This document shows positions 1-10,935 of a DNA stretch of 64,000 nucleotides, piece after piece. Within the stretch, counting starts at the first letter, position 1, and every line of letters begins with the position of its first letter. The stretch comes from Cymbidium sinense (lineage: Eukaryota > Streptophyta > Magnoliopsida > Asparagales > Orchidaceae), in the NCBI GenBank assembly GCA_021442155.1, contig CM038222.1:58130266-58194265 (forward strand), written 5' to 3'. The notes below the pieces were generated by a model that worked only from the letters and a program-made list of their open reading frames with translations, was not told the DNA's origin and did no database searches. Both the position numbers and the translations under genes were made by a program.

Positions 1-1130
1 TGATCGTATGTCGCGATTGCATACCTCCCATGATTGATGTTGACCCGATAGATCCATCGTTTGTTCGTGTTGATGGGCGAGGAAAGCGTTGATTGGGCGT
101 GTACCACCACTCATACATTACGGGGGGCGGCGTGAGTTGGTTGTGTATTTAACAGATGATCGGAGCGGCGATCAGCAGATTACATGAGTGGTACCGATCT
201 TGGGCTTCACTTTATATGAAAACCGGCTTCCTAACATACTACCCCGTGCTGGAGATCGTCGATGGTAAGTATGTGGAATTACAATTTGCTTTCTCTTATT
301 ACAATGAAACCCTGATATAAATTTACTTTCTTCGCAGCGTGACCATATCCGAATACTGAAGATATATTTCGGCTATTTTGGCGAGAGATGGTGACCGCAA
401 TTTCAAAATCCATCGGCGATTAAATGGTTGTGCGTGGAGCGGCGGAACATATCGACGGCGAGATACAAGGATATAGACATTCCGCGCATCGGCATAAGCA
501 GATGATACCCGTCGATGGATGTCCATCATATCGCCCGGTGGTGGGCGATCTAATCCATTCACCACCACCCCAATTTTCATATCGATGCAATGTGGTCTCG
601 GGATGAACCTGGCATGCCCGATCCTACATATGCTCCGCGTCATTCCACAGACGCCATATGTAGTGTACCACGGGTACTCGTTGCCATCTCAACTTCGGAG
701 ATACCACGATTACGGACTTGGGATGTTCGCAACGGCGGTGGATGAGGAGGAGGATCGTCCGGATCATTTGCGTGATCGACGTCGCCGTCATCTCATTACA
801 CTCTAGCGATCACGATTCCACCTGCGACATCGGCCGATAGTTGTATTCTTTTTTTAGCACTTTATGTCATGTAGTAGTATCTGTTTTTTTTTTTTTTATG
901 TCAATATTATTGATTGTGATTGTACAATTATACTTTTGTTTGTTATCAATTTAGTTTTATTTGGTTAACTCACAACTATTTAGACTCATACCGAAAAAAT
1001 TAATACACTTACAATGTTTAATATTATCAAAAAATCATATGTATTCAACAAGCATTGTGTTAAGATCACACAAATGAGTGTTATCGTAATATTTTAATTT
1101 TTGCAATTTTTTACATTCCCAAATATATAG
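1..1130. other. No supported gene; mixed GC-rich then AT-rich DNA
   Basis: The first ~830 bases are moderately GC-rich and give several overlapping short open frames on both strands (for example around 323-643 and 519-806). None has a recognisable domain, and they overlap each other, so I do not call them genes. From about 840 the sequence becomes AT-rich with poly-T runs. I see no RNA gene. It is probably old transposon-derived spacer, but that is inference only. Confidence 0.4.
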
Positions 1131-1136
1131 ACTCTA

Positions 1137-1485
1137 CCTTTTTTTAAAAAAAAAAATACATTTGCAAAAATCGGGCAAGATCCGTCAAAAGGTATCAACA
1201 TAAAAGTTGTAAAATTTGTTATTATCTTTCCAACGATGCTAAACACGCCAAAATCCGACAACGATGAGGCGATATGGCCAAAAAAGGGTACATTATTATT
1301 ATTTTTTTTACATCTCACATTTGCAAAAACTGCAGCTCAAGGGGCTAGATTCTTCAAAAGCTGTCAACATGAAAGTTGTAGAATTTTTCATTATCTTTCC
1401 AACGACACCAAGTACGCCAAATTCCAACACCTAATGAACCTGATATGTTCAAAAAACGGAGACTGTCAATTATTTTTTTAAAAAA
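1137..1485. repeat. Tandem dimer of a ~178-bp repeat
   Basis: Two diverged head-to-tail copies, about 1137-1310 and 1311-1485. Each holds 'catttgcaaaaa', then a 'tcaacat..aaagttgta' block, then 'attatctttccaacga', and ends in a poly-A/T tract. It looks like part of a satellite or a transposon-borne tandem repeat. Two short open frames that overlap it on opposite strands follow the repeat and are not genes. Confidence 0.75.
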
Positions 1486-1936
1486 AAAAATTCCAGTGTT
1501 AGTCAATGTGACTCGGCATTAACATCTCAGCCAGTCACCTTGAGCGATAAATATTTTGTTAATTTTTTTTTCTGCCTAATTACCTAATTAAATCAGTAAT
1601 GATGCTTAATTTAAAAATTTAGCCAAATATTTTCTGCTATGAATGAAAATTTTCATTCCAGTTGGAAGTTTCTTCTGAGTACGGAGAGAATGATGACTAA
1701 GTTATAAATTTATCATCTTTGAGTGTTTTTGGTCTGTAAATCACTCTAGTGCAAATCATCCACTCCAAAGCTTTGAGCAAAACTTTTAGCTGGAATTAAA
1801 TCATTTCCATCATAAACAATTAATATAAATATATAATACAAAAAATCAAATTTCAATATTGTCAGTCTAAAAGAATCACACAATTAAGCATAATATGCAT
1901 CACATAAAAACTTAAAAGATCAATAAAATAAAAGAG

Positions 1937-2141
1937 ATTTACATACATACCTCACAAATCCTAACATCTAAAGTTTGATATTTTCACCATCACTATATAT
2001 GAAAAGATGTATTTAATTTTAAAAAAATAATAATAGTGATATTTTTGATGTGATATTAACGATATGAGTGTCATGTATGTTACTATCAAATTTTAGGTGT
2101 TAGATATAAATACATAAGAATTATGTGTTATGTATGTAAAT
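1937..2141. mobile_element. MITE, family copy 1 (~205 bp)
   Basis: The left end starts 'atttacatacatacc' and the right end finishes with its approximate reverse complement 'gtatgtaaat'. The interior is AT-rich and contains 'atatttttgatgtgatatta'. The same ends and core occur at 47000-47207 and, less well kept, at about 47340-47570, so this is a small inverted-repeat family and not a chance palindrome. It has no coding capacity, as expected for a MITE. The superfamily cannot be assigned. Confidence 0.65.
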
Positions 2142-2600
2142 TTTTCAATAAATAAAACTTACAAACTTTGATTTAATTGCAGATACTTCAATATTTCATC
2201 GAGTGAATTCAATTTTCAACAACACACTAATATTAGCATTTAATACAAGATGTTATTTTATCAATATTGACATAGTATTTTTCACAATAAATACCAAGAA
2301 TCTAAAAAGAGCCAAATAATCATCAAAATATCCGAAAAAAAAAATGAACGCATTAATGATTGGACCTAACATGCTTAAATAGTTTGCGCAGCTCTTTTGT
2401 GTCAAAGTATGCAATGATCGGCGCTCCCTGGTGCGGGTGAGGGTTATCCTTAACATAGAATGGGCGGTGAATTTGAAGCAGATTGGTCGCTGGTTCTTGT
2501 CACGGGAGTTGTCCTGAAGCGAGGAACGGCGTCTTGAAGAAACAACAGTAGCGGATCAACTGGCGAGCAATGAGGGTTTTTTGTCCGTTTTCGCCCGGTT
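2142..2600. other. No gene seen; AT-rich spacer
   Basis: AT-rich sequence with scattered stops in all frames. A 67-codon minus-strand open frame (2253-2456) has no recognisable motif and is rejected. The base composition rises sharply at about 2400, which probably marks the edge of the GC-richer repeat block that follows. Confidence 0.4.
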
Positions 2601-2639
2601 TAGTGGTTTTGCTTATTTTGCTTTTTTGGCTGACCTTTT

Positions 2640-2960
2640 GCCCTTATAGGTCTATAAAACTCTGACTAGGAAGACACACTCTTCATCTTATGTCCTTCTT
2701 CTTAAGAGGTCGTTCATCACTCGTATTCATCTGAGCTGATTTTCCTCAAAGAGCGTCGCCTGTCGGATCACCGGGTTCGATCAAGACCGTGGTTCATACG
2801 GCGAACTCGATTTTCCCTCGAAAGATAGTATTTATCGGACCACCGGGTTTCTCGTCAGGCCGTAATTCATTGAGACTCCGTTTCCCGAAAGAGGCATCAA
2901 CTCTTATGACCGACCGATCGGCGGCAGGAGTTGATCATCCATATCATCGATAATAAATAA
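2640..2960 (+). repeat. LTR-like fragment with a diverged ~95-bp internal repeat
   Basis: A TATA-like 'tctataaaactctgac' near 2650 is followed by a pyrimidine-rich stretch. Two related segments then follow, each with 'tcggaTcaccgggtt' or 'tcggaCcaccgggtt', a 'ccgtggttcat' or 'ccgtaattcat' block and a '(t)ttccc(t)cgaaag' end. This resembles the R/U5 part of a plant LTR retrotransposon, but no partner LTR or coding domain is in reach, so the class is unknown. Confidence 0.4.
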
Positions 2961-3534
2961 TAAACGATGATGGACCGCGAGATGGTGATGTCAATGCGAC
3001 CGCGTGATGATCTAGATGTTGGCGGTAGCGAAATGGTACGGTCACATGGTCAGCGGTCGCTGTAGCGATGAAACATCAGCACGGCAGTAGCGTCGGAATG
3101 AGATAACCGACGATGGTGGTCACCAGCGAGATGGTCCAGATGGTTCGGACCGGATGGTGATTGGTACCGAGTGGTCAGCAAAGCTCGCGGCGATCACAGT
3201 GTAATCATATCTGCCAGCGGGGATATCAGCAGCGATAATGGTGTCAGCGGAGATAAGCGACGATGGTATGGCCAGATAGCCGGCGATAATGGCAGTGGCG
3301 GTACTATGGTCTTAATCGGAGATGACGATAGTGGCAGGTATAGCGATGTGATGACCATCGGCACCGACGTGGTGGCTCGAGACGGTAGTCAACCAGCGGC
3401 GACCGCATCGGTATCGATGGGGATAAGTGGCGATAGTAGTGGCCATAGTGCGACGATGGTGACGGTACCGACGATAATGTCGACCGTCGAGATGGCCGGC
3501 GATGGTCAGCTACGGAGATTCGGCGGTGGCCGTG
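2960..3534 (+). repeat. GC-rich low-complexity tract built from 'gcgatggt/ggcgatagt' words
   Basis: Almost the whole stretch is made of short variants of GCGATGGT, GTCAGCGG and GCGATAATGG. A 134-codon plus-strand open frame (3171-3575) translates to Gly/Asp/Ser-rich sequence. This is what such a tract gives in any frame, and there is no domain or start context to support a protein. I read it as degenerate simple repeat. Confidence 0.5.
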
Positions 3535-4290
3535 TGATGATTTTGATATATCCGAGGTTGTTTGTCAAAGTCTGACTCAATGATGTTAACCTGTATGGAA
3601 GAGGTTGAAATGAATCCGCTGAGGATTTTGACCCATCCGAGGTTGTTTATCAGAGTGTTACCTGATGACATTAACCTGTGTGGAAGAGGTTGAATTGAAT
3701 CTGATGAGGATTTTGATCCATCCGAGGTTGTTTGTCAGAGTGTTACCCGATGATGTTAACCTGTGTGGAAGAGGCCGTGGGAAGTCCACCAAGGACCTTT
3801 GACCTATCTGGTTTTGCTCGATGGCGTTAACCTTTGGAAGAGGTTGAATTGAATCCGAGGATTTTGACCTATCGAGGTTGTTTGTCAATTGCGATGGCGT
3901 TAACGTATGGAAGATGTCGAATTGAATCCGCTAAATTTTGACCTATCCGGTGTTATTTTTTTAGTGTTACGATGGATTAACCCATGGAAGAGTTCAAATT
4001 GAATCAGAATTTTTGACCTATCCGAGGTTGTTTGTTGGGTGTTACCCGATGGTGTTTTGTATGGATGAGGTCGCGGAAATCCACCAAGGACACCTTTATT
4101 CTGGTTGTTTGTCAGTCTTTGCTCGATGGCGTTAACGCATGGAGTAGGTGCAAAGTTTTGATATATCGAGGTTGTTTGTCGTTCGATGATGTTAACTGTA
4201 TGGAAGAGGTCAATTGAATTGGCGAATTTTGACCCATCGTTATTTGTCAAAGTATTACTCATGGCGTTAACGTATTAGAGGTCGAATCAA
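3535..4290. repeat. Minisatellite, about 10 degenerate units of ~75-90 bp
   Basis: The core 'ttttgacc.atccgaggttgt' recurs near 3543, 3629, 3713, 3807, 3867, 3939, 4014, 4157 and 4228. Each is followed by a 'cagagtgttacccgatg' segment, 'gttaacctgtgtggaagagg' and 'tgaattgaatccg'. Units differ by many small deletions. Two minus-strand open frames here (3658-3888, 3900-4262) are repetitive translations of the array. Confidence 0.85.
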
Positions 4291-5283
4291 AACATTTGTG
4301 GGTGGCCAAAGTTGCTCCTTAACCTTGGCCTTTTTCATTAGTATTACTGGCTTGCTTCTCTAATTGATAATCAATTAGATATCCAGAATATTAATTTGGA
4401 TAATATTTTGAGATTAAAATTTTCCACCCAATTTTTGACAAAATCTGAAGGAACGAAGTTTGATGAATTTTCATTCTTCGCTTGCGCTCCTTAAAAGTTT
4501 GAAATGTTCCACCTCGATGGTGGTTTTGATCTTGTTGGGAAACTTGATCGTCATACAAGATGAAATAATGAGAATCGCTTTTCCACAAGCTTGTTGTGCT
4601 AGAAAATCATTGTAGAGTAAAAGTTTCAACTGTTCGAAATCCAAAGACACACACAATTATTTAAAGAGTAAACAAGAGAATTTTAACGTGAAAAACCTCG
4701 AAAGAGGAAAAACCCACTAAAAAAGCTTCCACTATACATTTATTTTAGAGTACAAGTTTTCCGATAACGGATTACATAGTGTATATGAGAAAGGTCGACA
4801 ATGGTCCCAAAATCGACAACACTATATAGTTACGTTGATTATAATAGTTCTTGGTGGTAGCGGATGATGGTGAAACGGCGAAACAACCAACGATGATGAA
4901 GGTCATGATGGAGAGACCGGAGATTACGAACGAGGATCGATGGCGGCCGGTGGTTGACAACCGTCGAGTGGTGGCACGATTGTGTTTGGAGGATTTTTCA
5001 AGCTTTAGAGCTCTCTCTCTTTCTTGCTTGGCCTCCTCTCATATGAAGAATGAGGGGCTATTTATAGATTGGAGGAGTGGTGTCTCTGTAAATACATTCA
5101 AAGTCTAAACCACTCCTCTCCATCGGACGGCTCAAAATGATTCCTTTGATCATATGAAGTATTTTGTGCATTTGAATGCTCAAATGAAGTCAAAATTATG
5201 AGATCTTGAGCTTGTTAGATCCGGCTCATCAAGATGCTCGATTTGACTATAAACACTCAATGTTTAAGAGTCAATTGATAATA
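4291..5283 (+). repeat. Probable LTR fragment of another retroelement
   Basis: The section 4690-4760 holds a 'gtgaaaaacctcgaaagagg' and 'aaaaacccactaaaaaagct' segment of the kind common in plant retrotransposon LTRs. Further on there is a TATA-like 'ctatttatagattgg' (5049-5063), and 'ggaggagtgg' pairs with 'ccactcctctcc' about 40 bases later. The small open frames here (4391-4960 minus, 4851-5108 plus) have no domain. No boundaries or partner LTR are visible, so class and ends are uncertain. Confidence 0.35.
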
Positions 5284-5611
5284 AGCGCTTGATCTCGGTT
5301 AGTCTTGATTCAAAATCAGATTGCTTTCGGCATCAAGATTCGTGCTTCGACTAGTGGAATTTTTAGGGTCATATCAAGAATCATTAGAAATGAGATCATA
5401 CATTGAATTTTGAATGTCATTTATGTATTGATAATTATGAACATATATTTAGTGAATCTCAACCACCGTATCATTAATCGGGGTGGCACTTCTCATTTCT
5501 TAGCTCCGAATAATATGTGATATGATACTGAAAATTTCACTAGTCAAAGCACGAATCTTGATGTCGAAAGCAATCTGATTTTGAGTAAATATTAACTCAG
5601 ATCAAGTGCTT
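5284..5611. repeat. Inverted repeat: 80-bp arms, ~167-bp spacer
   Basis: The arms 5284-5363 and 5531-5611 are reverse complements at roughly 85-90% identity, including the shared core 'cacgaatcttgatg.cgaaagcaatctgatttt' (read on + in the right arm). The structure lies directly outside the point where similarity between the two large LTRs begins (about 5655). It may be a small foldback element or a leftover of the repeat at 4.3-5.3 kb. Confidence 0.8.
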
Positions 5612-6719
5612 AAAATATAATTGAAAACTTTGTAATATCAGTCGGCTCCTAAGGAGACAATCTTAAGTCTACCTTAGCTGATAGAGGGCTGTTTTTCCTA
5701 TCAAGTATACCCTATGATTCACTCAAAGAGGCGAGCCAATGAGCATACGGCTACGATCGATCATAATATAATGGAGCCGGATTGGCCACCCGTCGAGGAC
5801 TCTGGTCATCCATCAGAGCCTTCGCCAAGCACTTGAGGACCCACGTCCCTTCTGGCGAGATTGATTGAGTGAACATGACATTTGATTTATTGGCTCCTTT
5901 GCGGAGATTTTGCTTAATTTATCACCTCAGACAAACAATCACAAGGTGGATAGATTGATTTTGATTTAAATTTTAATGATAGAGTTTCATTTAAGCCATT
6001 TTAGATTGATATTTGATTGATTTGATTAGAAAAATTGATTGATTTGAATATGTTGAAGAGCTTTAGATCCTGTACTCTGTTGACGCTAGAGGATTAGATC
6101 TACGTCACATGACATAATCGCTTTATCGATATTTATTTTTGAAGCTCTTATAGATTTTAAGTTTTGTTGACCCAATCATAAGATTAAATCGACCCTTGCA
6201 TCCTACACTTGAATTTAAGCATTTAGCGTAGTGGAGAAATGGTGTATAGTAATTTTAGGTAATTTTATGATTGAATAATTTGAATACGTTTAAAAGCTTT
6301 AGATCCCGTCAACTCTGTTTAGCTGCTAATAGAGGATTAGATCCTTACTTTTGAAACTCTATGTTTTTGGTTTTGTTGCCTCAATCATAAGACTAAAAAG
6401 CAACCCACGATCCTCTCACTGAATTTAGGCATTCGGTAGTGTGGCACATCATTTATAGCTTGTAATTTCATAATTGAAATCATTGATCTTGAAAATCATA
6501 ATTGATGAAATTCCTTAATTTTTGATCAAAGGAAGTCCTATGGTTTCTGTAGATTTTTGATTTAGTATCGTCTTCTATTTTTGTATATTTTGATTTAGTA
6601 TCGCTTTCTGTTTGCTTGTACGAAGAGTTGCAGATCCAGTGGGGAAGAAGGAGTTTTGATTTAGATTGCAGAATATAGTTTAATTTGTCATTTTAAGAAG
6701 AAGATTTACTCCTCAAAAT

Positions 6720-6950
6720 AATTCTCAATTTTTTATCTTTTGTTTAAATTTGATTCTCTTTTATTCAAATTTGATTTCTCTTTTATTCAAATTTGATTTT
6801 TCTCTTTTATTCAAATTTGATTTTCTTTATTCAAATTTGATTTTCTCTTTTATATTCAAATTTGATTTCCTCTTTATTCAAATTTGATTTCCTCTTTTAT
6901 TCAAATTTGATTTCCTCTTTTCAAATTTGATTTCCTCTTTTTTAAGTAAA
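6720..6950. repeat. Minisatellite inside the 3' LTR, ~22-26-bp unit
   Basis: About nine units of 'ttcaaatttgatttcctctttta' with small length changes. The same array sits at the same place in the other LTR (33410-33600), so it was present before the element inserted. Unit number and spacing differ between the two LTRs. Confidence 0.9.
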
Positions 6951-7679
6951 TCGGATAAAATTTCATGACCTCCCGTCGTGATAGGGGCTTCATCGGTTTT
7001 TACCTCATTACTGAGCATAGCGAGTGGTATCTTATGACCAGTTTTCATCTCGCGCACTTAGACGAGGCCTTTAAACCTGAAAGAAGACATATACAACATA
7101 TATATATTACTCCTCAATTTTTTCTAAGTCTAGAAATTAGATGAAATTTTGGCAGCATTTTGTCTATGGGGAGCGTAACAAGTGGTGGCTTACTCGTGCT
7201 ACTTGAGATAGCGGCTCTTGTGACACCACAACCTTTTATCGCCCGCTGAACACAACGAGGTCTTCAAACCTGCAAAGCAACACAAGCATGTATATATACA
7301 TTCACATTCACAAATCTCACAAGTTCTGACATATTTTTTTGTCAAGGCTCGAAAGGAATTGGGTTAGGTATCGGAATGTAAGAGAGAGCGACAAAAACCA
7401 AAGGAAGAATTCGCTTGTTGATGTTCTTCCTCTGTGAGCAAAATGGGATGGCTAAGCGAGGGGACGTAAAATCGAAGGAAGAATTATACATGTTGTGATA
7501 TTCCTAATTTCGACATGACGAAAGCGAAATAAAAGCAAATCGGCATCGAAGAATCGTTGATGATGTTCTTCCCCGATTCACGGCGTAGTACAAAGGAAAG
7601 GATTTGCGGGCTCGATTATGCAGAACGGGCTAAAATATTGAGCTGTATTGTGCAGAACGAGCCAAAATAGAGGGCTGCT

Positions 7680-8040
7680 GGGCTGTGGGCTGAAGGGAAA
7701 GAGGTCGGCGGGCCATCGGGCTCGTGGGTCTGGATTTGCGGCTGCGGGTCGAATGGGCTGCAGGAAGAGGCTGCTGGCGGGCAACACGCGGGTCATAACG
7801 GGCCGGCGGGTCGGTTCGGCGGCAACGGGCTGAACGCGTGGGTCGGTGCACGAGCTACGGGTCGCGCGGCGGGCTCGGATCGGTGCGGCGGATCGGGTCG
7901 GAGCGGCAGAGCGGGCCACGGGAGGCGCGCGGGACGCGCAGCGGCGGGTCGCAAGTGCGGAAGACGGACCCGTGGAGTTGATTTTGCGGCGTGCGCGGGA
8001 CGTCGCCGGCGGCGGACGGCGTTCACGGGCGTAGCCGTAA
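7680..8040. repeat. Very GC-rich, CpG-dense block inside the LTR
   Basis: A stretch dominated by 'gggtcgg', 'gcgggc' and 'cggcgg' words in otherwise AT-rich DNA. It is matched by 34310-34640 in the other LTR. It is conserved in place but eroded by small indels. It may act as part of the element's promoter/leader, but no core promoter was identified. Confidence 0.7.
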
Positions 8041-8791
8041 ACGAGCGGGAGAGAGGGAGTTATGTCCTTTCTCATGCATGCGTTTTGATGAGAGAGAAAG
8101 AGCCGAGGACGGAGAGAGGAGCGGCTGGGCTGAACTGTGGAGCTTGCTCGCGCCGTAGACAACGGCACCGGCTCGCCGTTTATCTGAGACAAGGACATCG
8201 AACGTGAAGTAGAACCCTTCGACGAGAGGAATTATCATTATTATTATGCTTTGCACTCATGATCGAGAGAGATAGAATCCCGTATGCACTCCATTCCTTG
8301 AAGGATTCCAGAGCTCTTCCAAAGTAAAGTACGGCCGGCATTGGACATCGCATGTCCGGCACCCTTCCATAGTTGTCTCGTAGAAAACTGAGCAGCAATT
8401 GACGGCATCGTCGACTCCAAGAAGCAATCCAAGTTACCAGAACGGGAATTCTCCGACGCCAAAGGTGAGCACAAAGAAGCAGAAGTTGACGAAGCCGAAA
8501 TGGATTGATCATTTGATGGGCCTCCTTCTGATTCAGTTCGATCCTCCGGCTCAATGCATTTGGGAATGGAAGTTTTTTTTTTTTTTTTCTGAAAGCAAAA
8601 GCTGCAACATGAAGTCCGTTGTAGGCTTCAAACTTGGATTTGAAATATGTGGCGAAGGAGGGAAAATCGGTGTTGGTAGTATTGCTCGGCTGCGCCACTT
8701 TCCTTGCGGCCATGGAATGGGACCAAGAGGGAGAAAGGGGGAGCCATGCACGTAAGATCCTGCCCCCTTGCTTTTCACGTTCCCATGAGGT

Positions 8792-8800
8792 TTGAAGAGG
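8792..8800 (+). repeat. 9-bp target-site duplication, left copy
   Basis: 'ttgaagagg' directly precedes the left end of the inserted element and is repeated exactly at 17663-17671 after its right end. In the other LTR the motif occurs once, in 'gcggtttgaagaggagacc' (35341-35359), which is the uninterrupted site. A 9-bp duplication is the hallmark of Mutator-superfamily insertion. Confidence 0.93.
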
Positions 8801-8996
8801 GAAAAAATATTACGTCGAGTCCCGCACGTAAGCGTCACGAACTCAATCCACCTGACGACATGTGTCCCGGTTTTTCCCGCCGATTAACGGGCGAGATAAC
8901 GAACGGCTTTCCCGGCCGTGCTCGATGTATTGATGGACATTGTAAATACATTTCCCCGCCGTAAGCGTCAAAAGCGGGAGGAATTTAAAAGAAATA
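8801..8996 (+). repeat. Left terminal inverted repeat of the MULE
   Basis: Pairs with 17464-17662 on the opposite strand. Shared blocks, in order from the end, are 'gaaaaaatat'/'gagaaaatat', 'gacgacatgtgtcccg', 'tttttcccg', 'gagataacga.cggctt', 'gta.atacatt.tccgcc' and 'gtaagcgt.caaag.gggag'. The arms have diverged by substitutions and indels. Confidence 0.9.
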
Positions 8997-9289
8997 TATA
9001 GGATTTGGATTGAGTTAGTTTTTTCCAAGCGGAACGAGCTGAGAAGAGATACAGAAAATCTCATTTCCTTTTTACAAAAGAACCATGAAGATGGAGAACG
9101 TTGAGGAAATAACAACTATTTTAGCTGAGGATATATTAAATACAAATTCATCGTAATGCCTTCGTGCATTTTTTTCTGGTTTATTAGTGATATTCTTGTT
9201 CTATCTGAAGAGAATATGTTCATTACTTTCAATTAGAAGCAATTTGGATGTTTTTTTTGTCGAATATTTAATTTTGAGTATTATTTTGC

Positions 9290-10935
9290 ATCTGTACACT
9301 GTGTACCTCTTTGGAGGGTACAGATCAATTTTGACCTTTTTCACATGTTTTTTTTGCCAACTTCTTATGATTATATTTAGAACATTGTAAAGGAAGTATT
9401 TGGAGATTGTTTGGGTGATTTTGGGTGGGTTTAGTGCATTCATGTCTCTTTGGAGGTACTGAGACCTTTTGATCTTCTTTTCCAGTTTTTTGCCAACTCC
9501 TTATGATTATGTATAGGGCATTGCAAAGGAAGCATTTGATGGCGTTTGGTTTACGGGTGGTTTAGTGCATCGTACCTATGTACCTCTTTGGAGGTACATA
9601 CCATTTTGACCTTTTTTCCCAATTTTTTTGCCAACTCCTTATAATTATGTATAGCATTGCAAAGGAAGCATTTGATGGCGGTTTGGGTGGTTTTGCTTAG
9701 TGCATATGTACCACGTGTCTTTTTTGAGGACCATTTTGACCTTTTTCCATTTTTTACTCCTTATGATTATGTTTGAGCATTATAATGGAAGCATTTGATG
9801 TCAATTTGGGTGATTTTGGGTGGGTATTTTTGCATCAGGTACCTCTTTGGAGAGGACCTTTTGATCTTCTTTTCCGCTTTTTTTGCCAACTCCTTATGAT
9901 TATGTATAGGGAATTTAAAGCATTTGATGGCGGTTTGGGTGGTTTTGGGTGGTTTAGTGCATCGTACCGTACCTCTTTGGAGAATCTGAGACCAATTTGT
10001 TCTTTTTGACATGTTTTTTGCCAACTTCTTATGATTATGTTTAGAACTGCAAAGGAAGCATTGGAGATTGTTTGGGTGATTTTGAGTGGGTATTTTGCAT
10101 CGTACCACAGTACCTTTTGGAGTGATCAATTTTGACCCTTTTTTCACATGTTTTTTTTGCCAACTTCTTATGATTATGTTTAGAACATTGCAAAGGAAGC
10201 ATTTGATATTGTTTGGGTGATTTTGGGTGGTATTTTGCATTCTGTGTACCTCTTTGGAGGTACGACTTTTGATCTTCCATTTTTTTTGCCAACTCCCTTA
10301 TGTTTAGGGCATTATAATGGAAGCATTTGATGGCGGTTTGGGTGGTTTCGGGTGGTTTAGTGCATATGTACCTTTGCCTCTTTGGAGAATTCTGGACCAT
10401 TTTGACCTTTTTTCCAGTTTTTTTTACAACTCCTTATGATTATGTTTAGGGCATTATAATGGAAGCCTTTGATGGCGGTTTGGGTGATTTGGGTGGTTTA
10501 GTGCATCGTACCCAGTCTTTGGAGTCTGAGATCAATTTTGACCTTTTTCAATTTTTTTTACTCCTTATGATTATGTTTAGAACATTGCAAAGGAAGCATT
10601 TGATGTCAGTTTGGGTGATTTTGGGTGGGTATTTTGCATCTGTACCATGTGTACCTCTTTGGAGGGTACAGACCTTTTTTTATCTTCTTTTCCAATTTTT
10701 TTTTGCCAACTCCTTATGATTATATTTAGGGCATTATAATGGAAGCATTTGATAGCAGTTTGGGTGGTTTCTGGGTGGTTTAGTGCATCTGTACCCTGTG
10801 TACCTCTTTGGAGGGTACAGACCATTTTTGACCTTTTTTTGTAGTTTTTTTTTGCCAACTCCTTATGATTATGTATAGGGCATTGCAAAGGAAGCATTTG
10901 ATGGCAGTTTGGGTGGTTTTTAGGTGGTTTAGTTT
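9290..10935 (-). repeat. Left subterminal array, about 12 units of ~135 bp
   Basis: Each unit holds a palindromic head (consensus 'gtacctctttggagggtac'), a 'ttttgacctttttt' tract, 'ttttgccaactccttatgatta', 'gcattgcaaaggaagcattt', and 'gatggcggtttgggtggttt'. Heads occur near 9307, 9446, 9584, 9840, 9970, 10111, 10246, 10376, 10512, 10652 and 10800. Open frames here (9767-10400 minus, 10459-10939) are repetitive translations of the array. The same unit occurs in reverse at 15000-17260. Confidence 0.93.

Larger units (their letters stand above)
5650..8800 (-). repeat. 3' LTR of the Tat-like element, first segment
   Basis: Collinear with 32472-35353. Shared landmarks include 'aatcttaagtctacctta' (5660 and 32490), 'tatcaagtataccctatgat', the Rich-T/25-bp minisatellite, a very GC-rich block, and 'cattccttgaaggattccag' (8289 and 34890). 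The two copies differ by substitutions and many short indels. Two internal ~230-bp segments (about 6040-6270 and 6280-6450), each with 'gctttagatcc' and 'agaggattagatc', form a diverged duplication inside the LTR. Long minus-strand open frames here (7578-8198, 8180-8713, 8551-8838) are by-products of the GC-rich sequence and are not conserved in the other LTR. Confidence 0.88.

Noticed and set aside
3171..3575. 134-codon Gly/Asp/Ser-rich frame
   Set aside because: It consists of GCGATGGT-type simple repeats. No domain, no start context and no splice structure.
7578..8838. Several long minus-strand open frames (up to 206 codons)
   Set aside because: They lie in the GC-rich part of an LTR, are Arg/Pro/Ala-rich in composition, and are not kept in frame in the other LTR at 34.2-35.3 kb.
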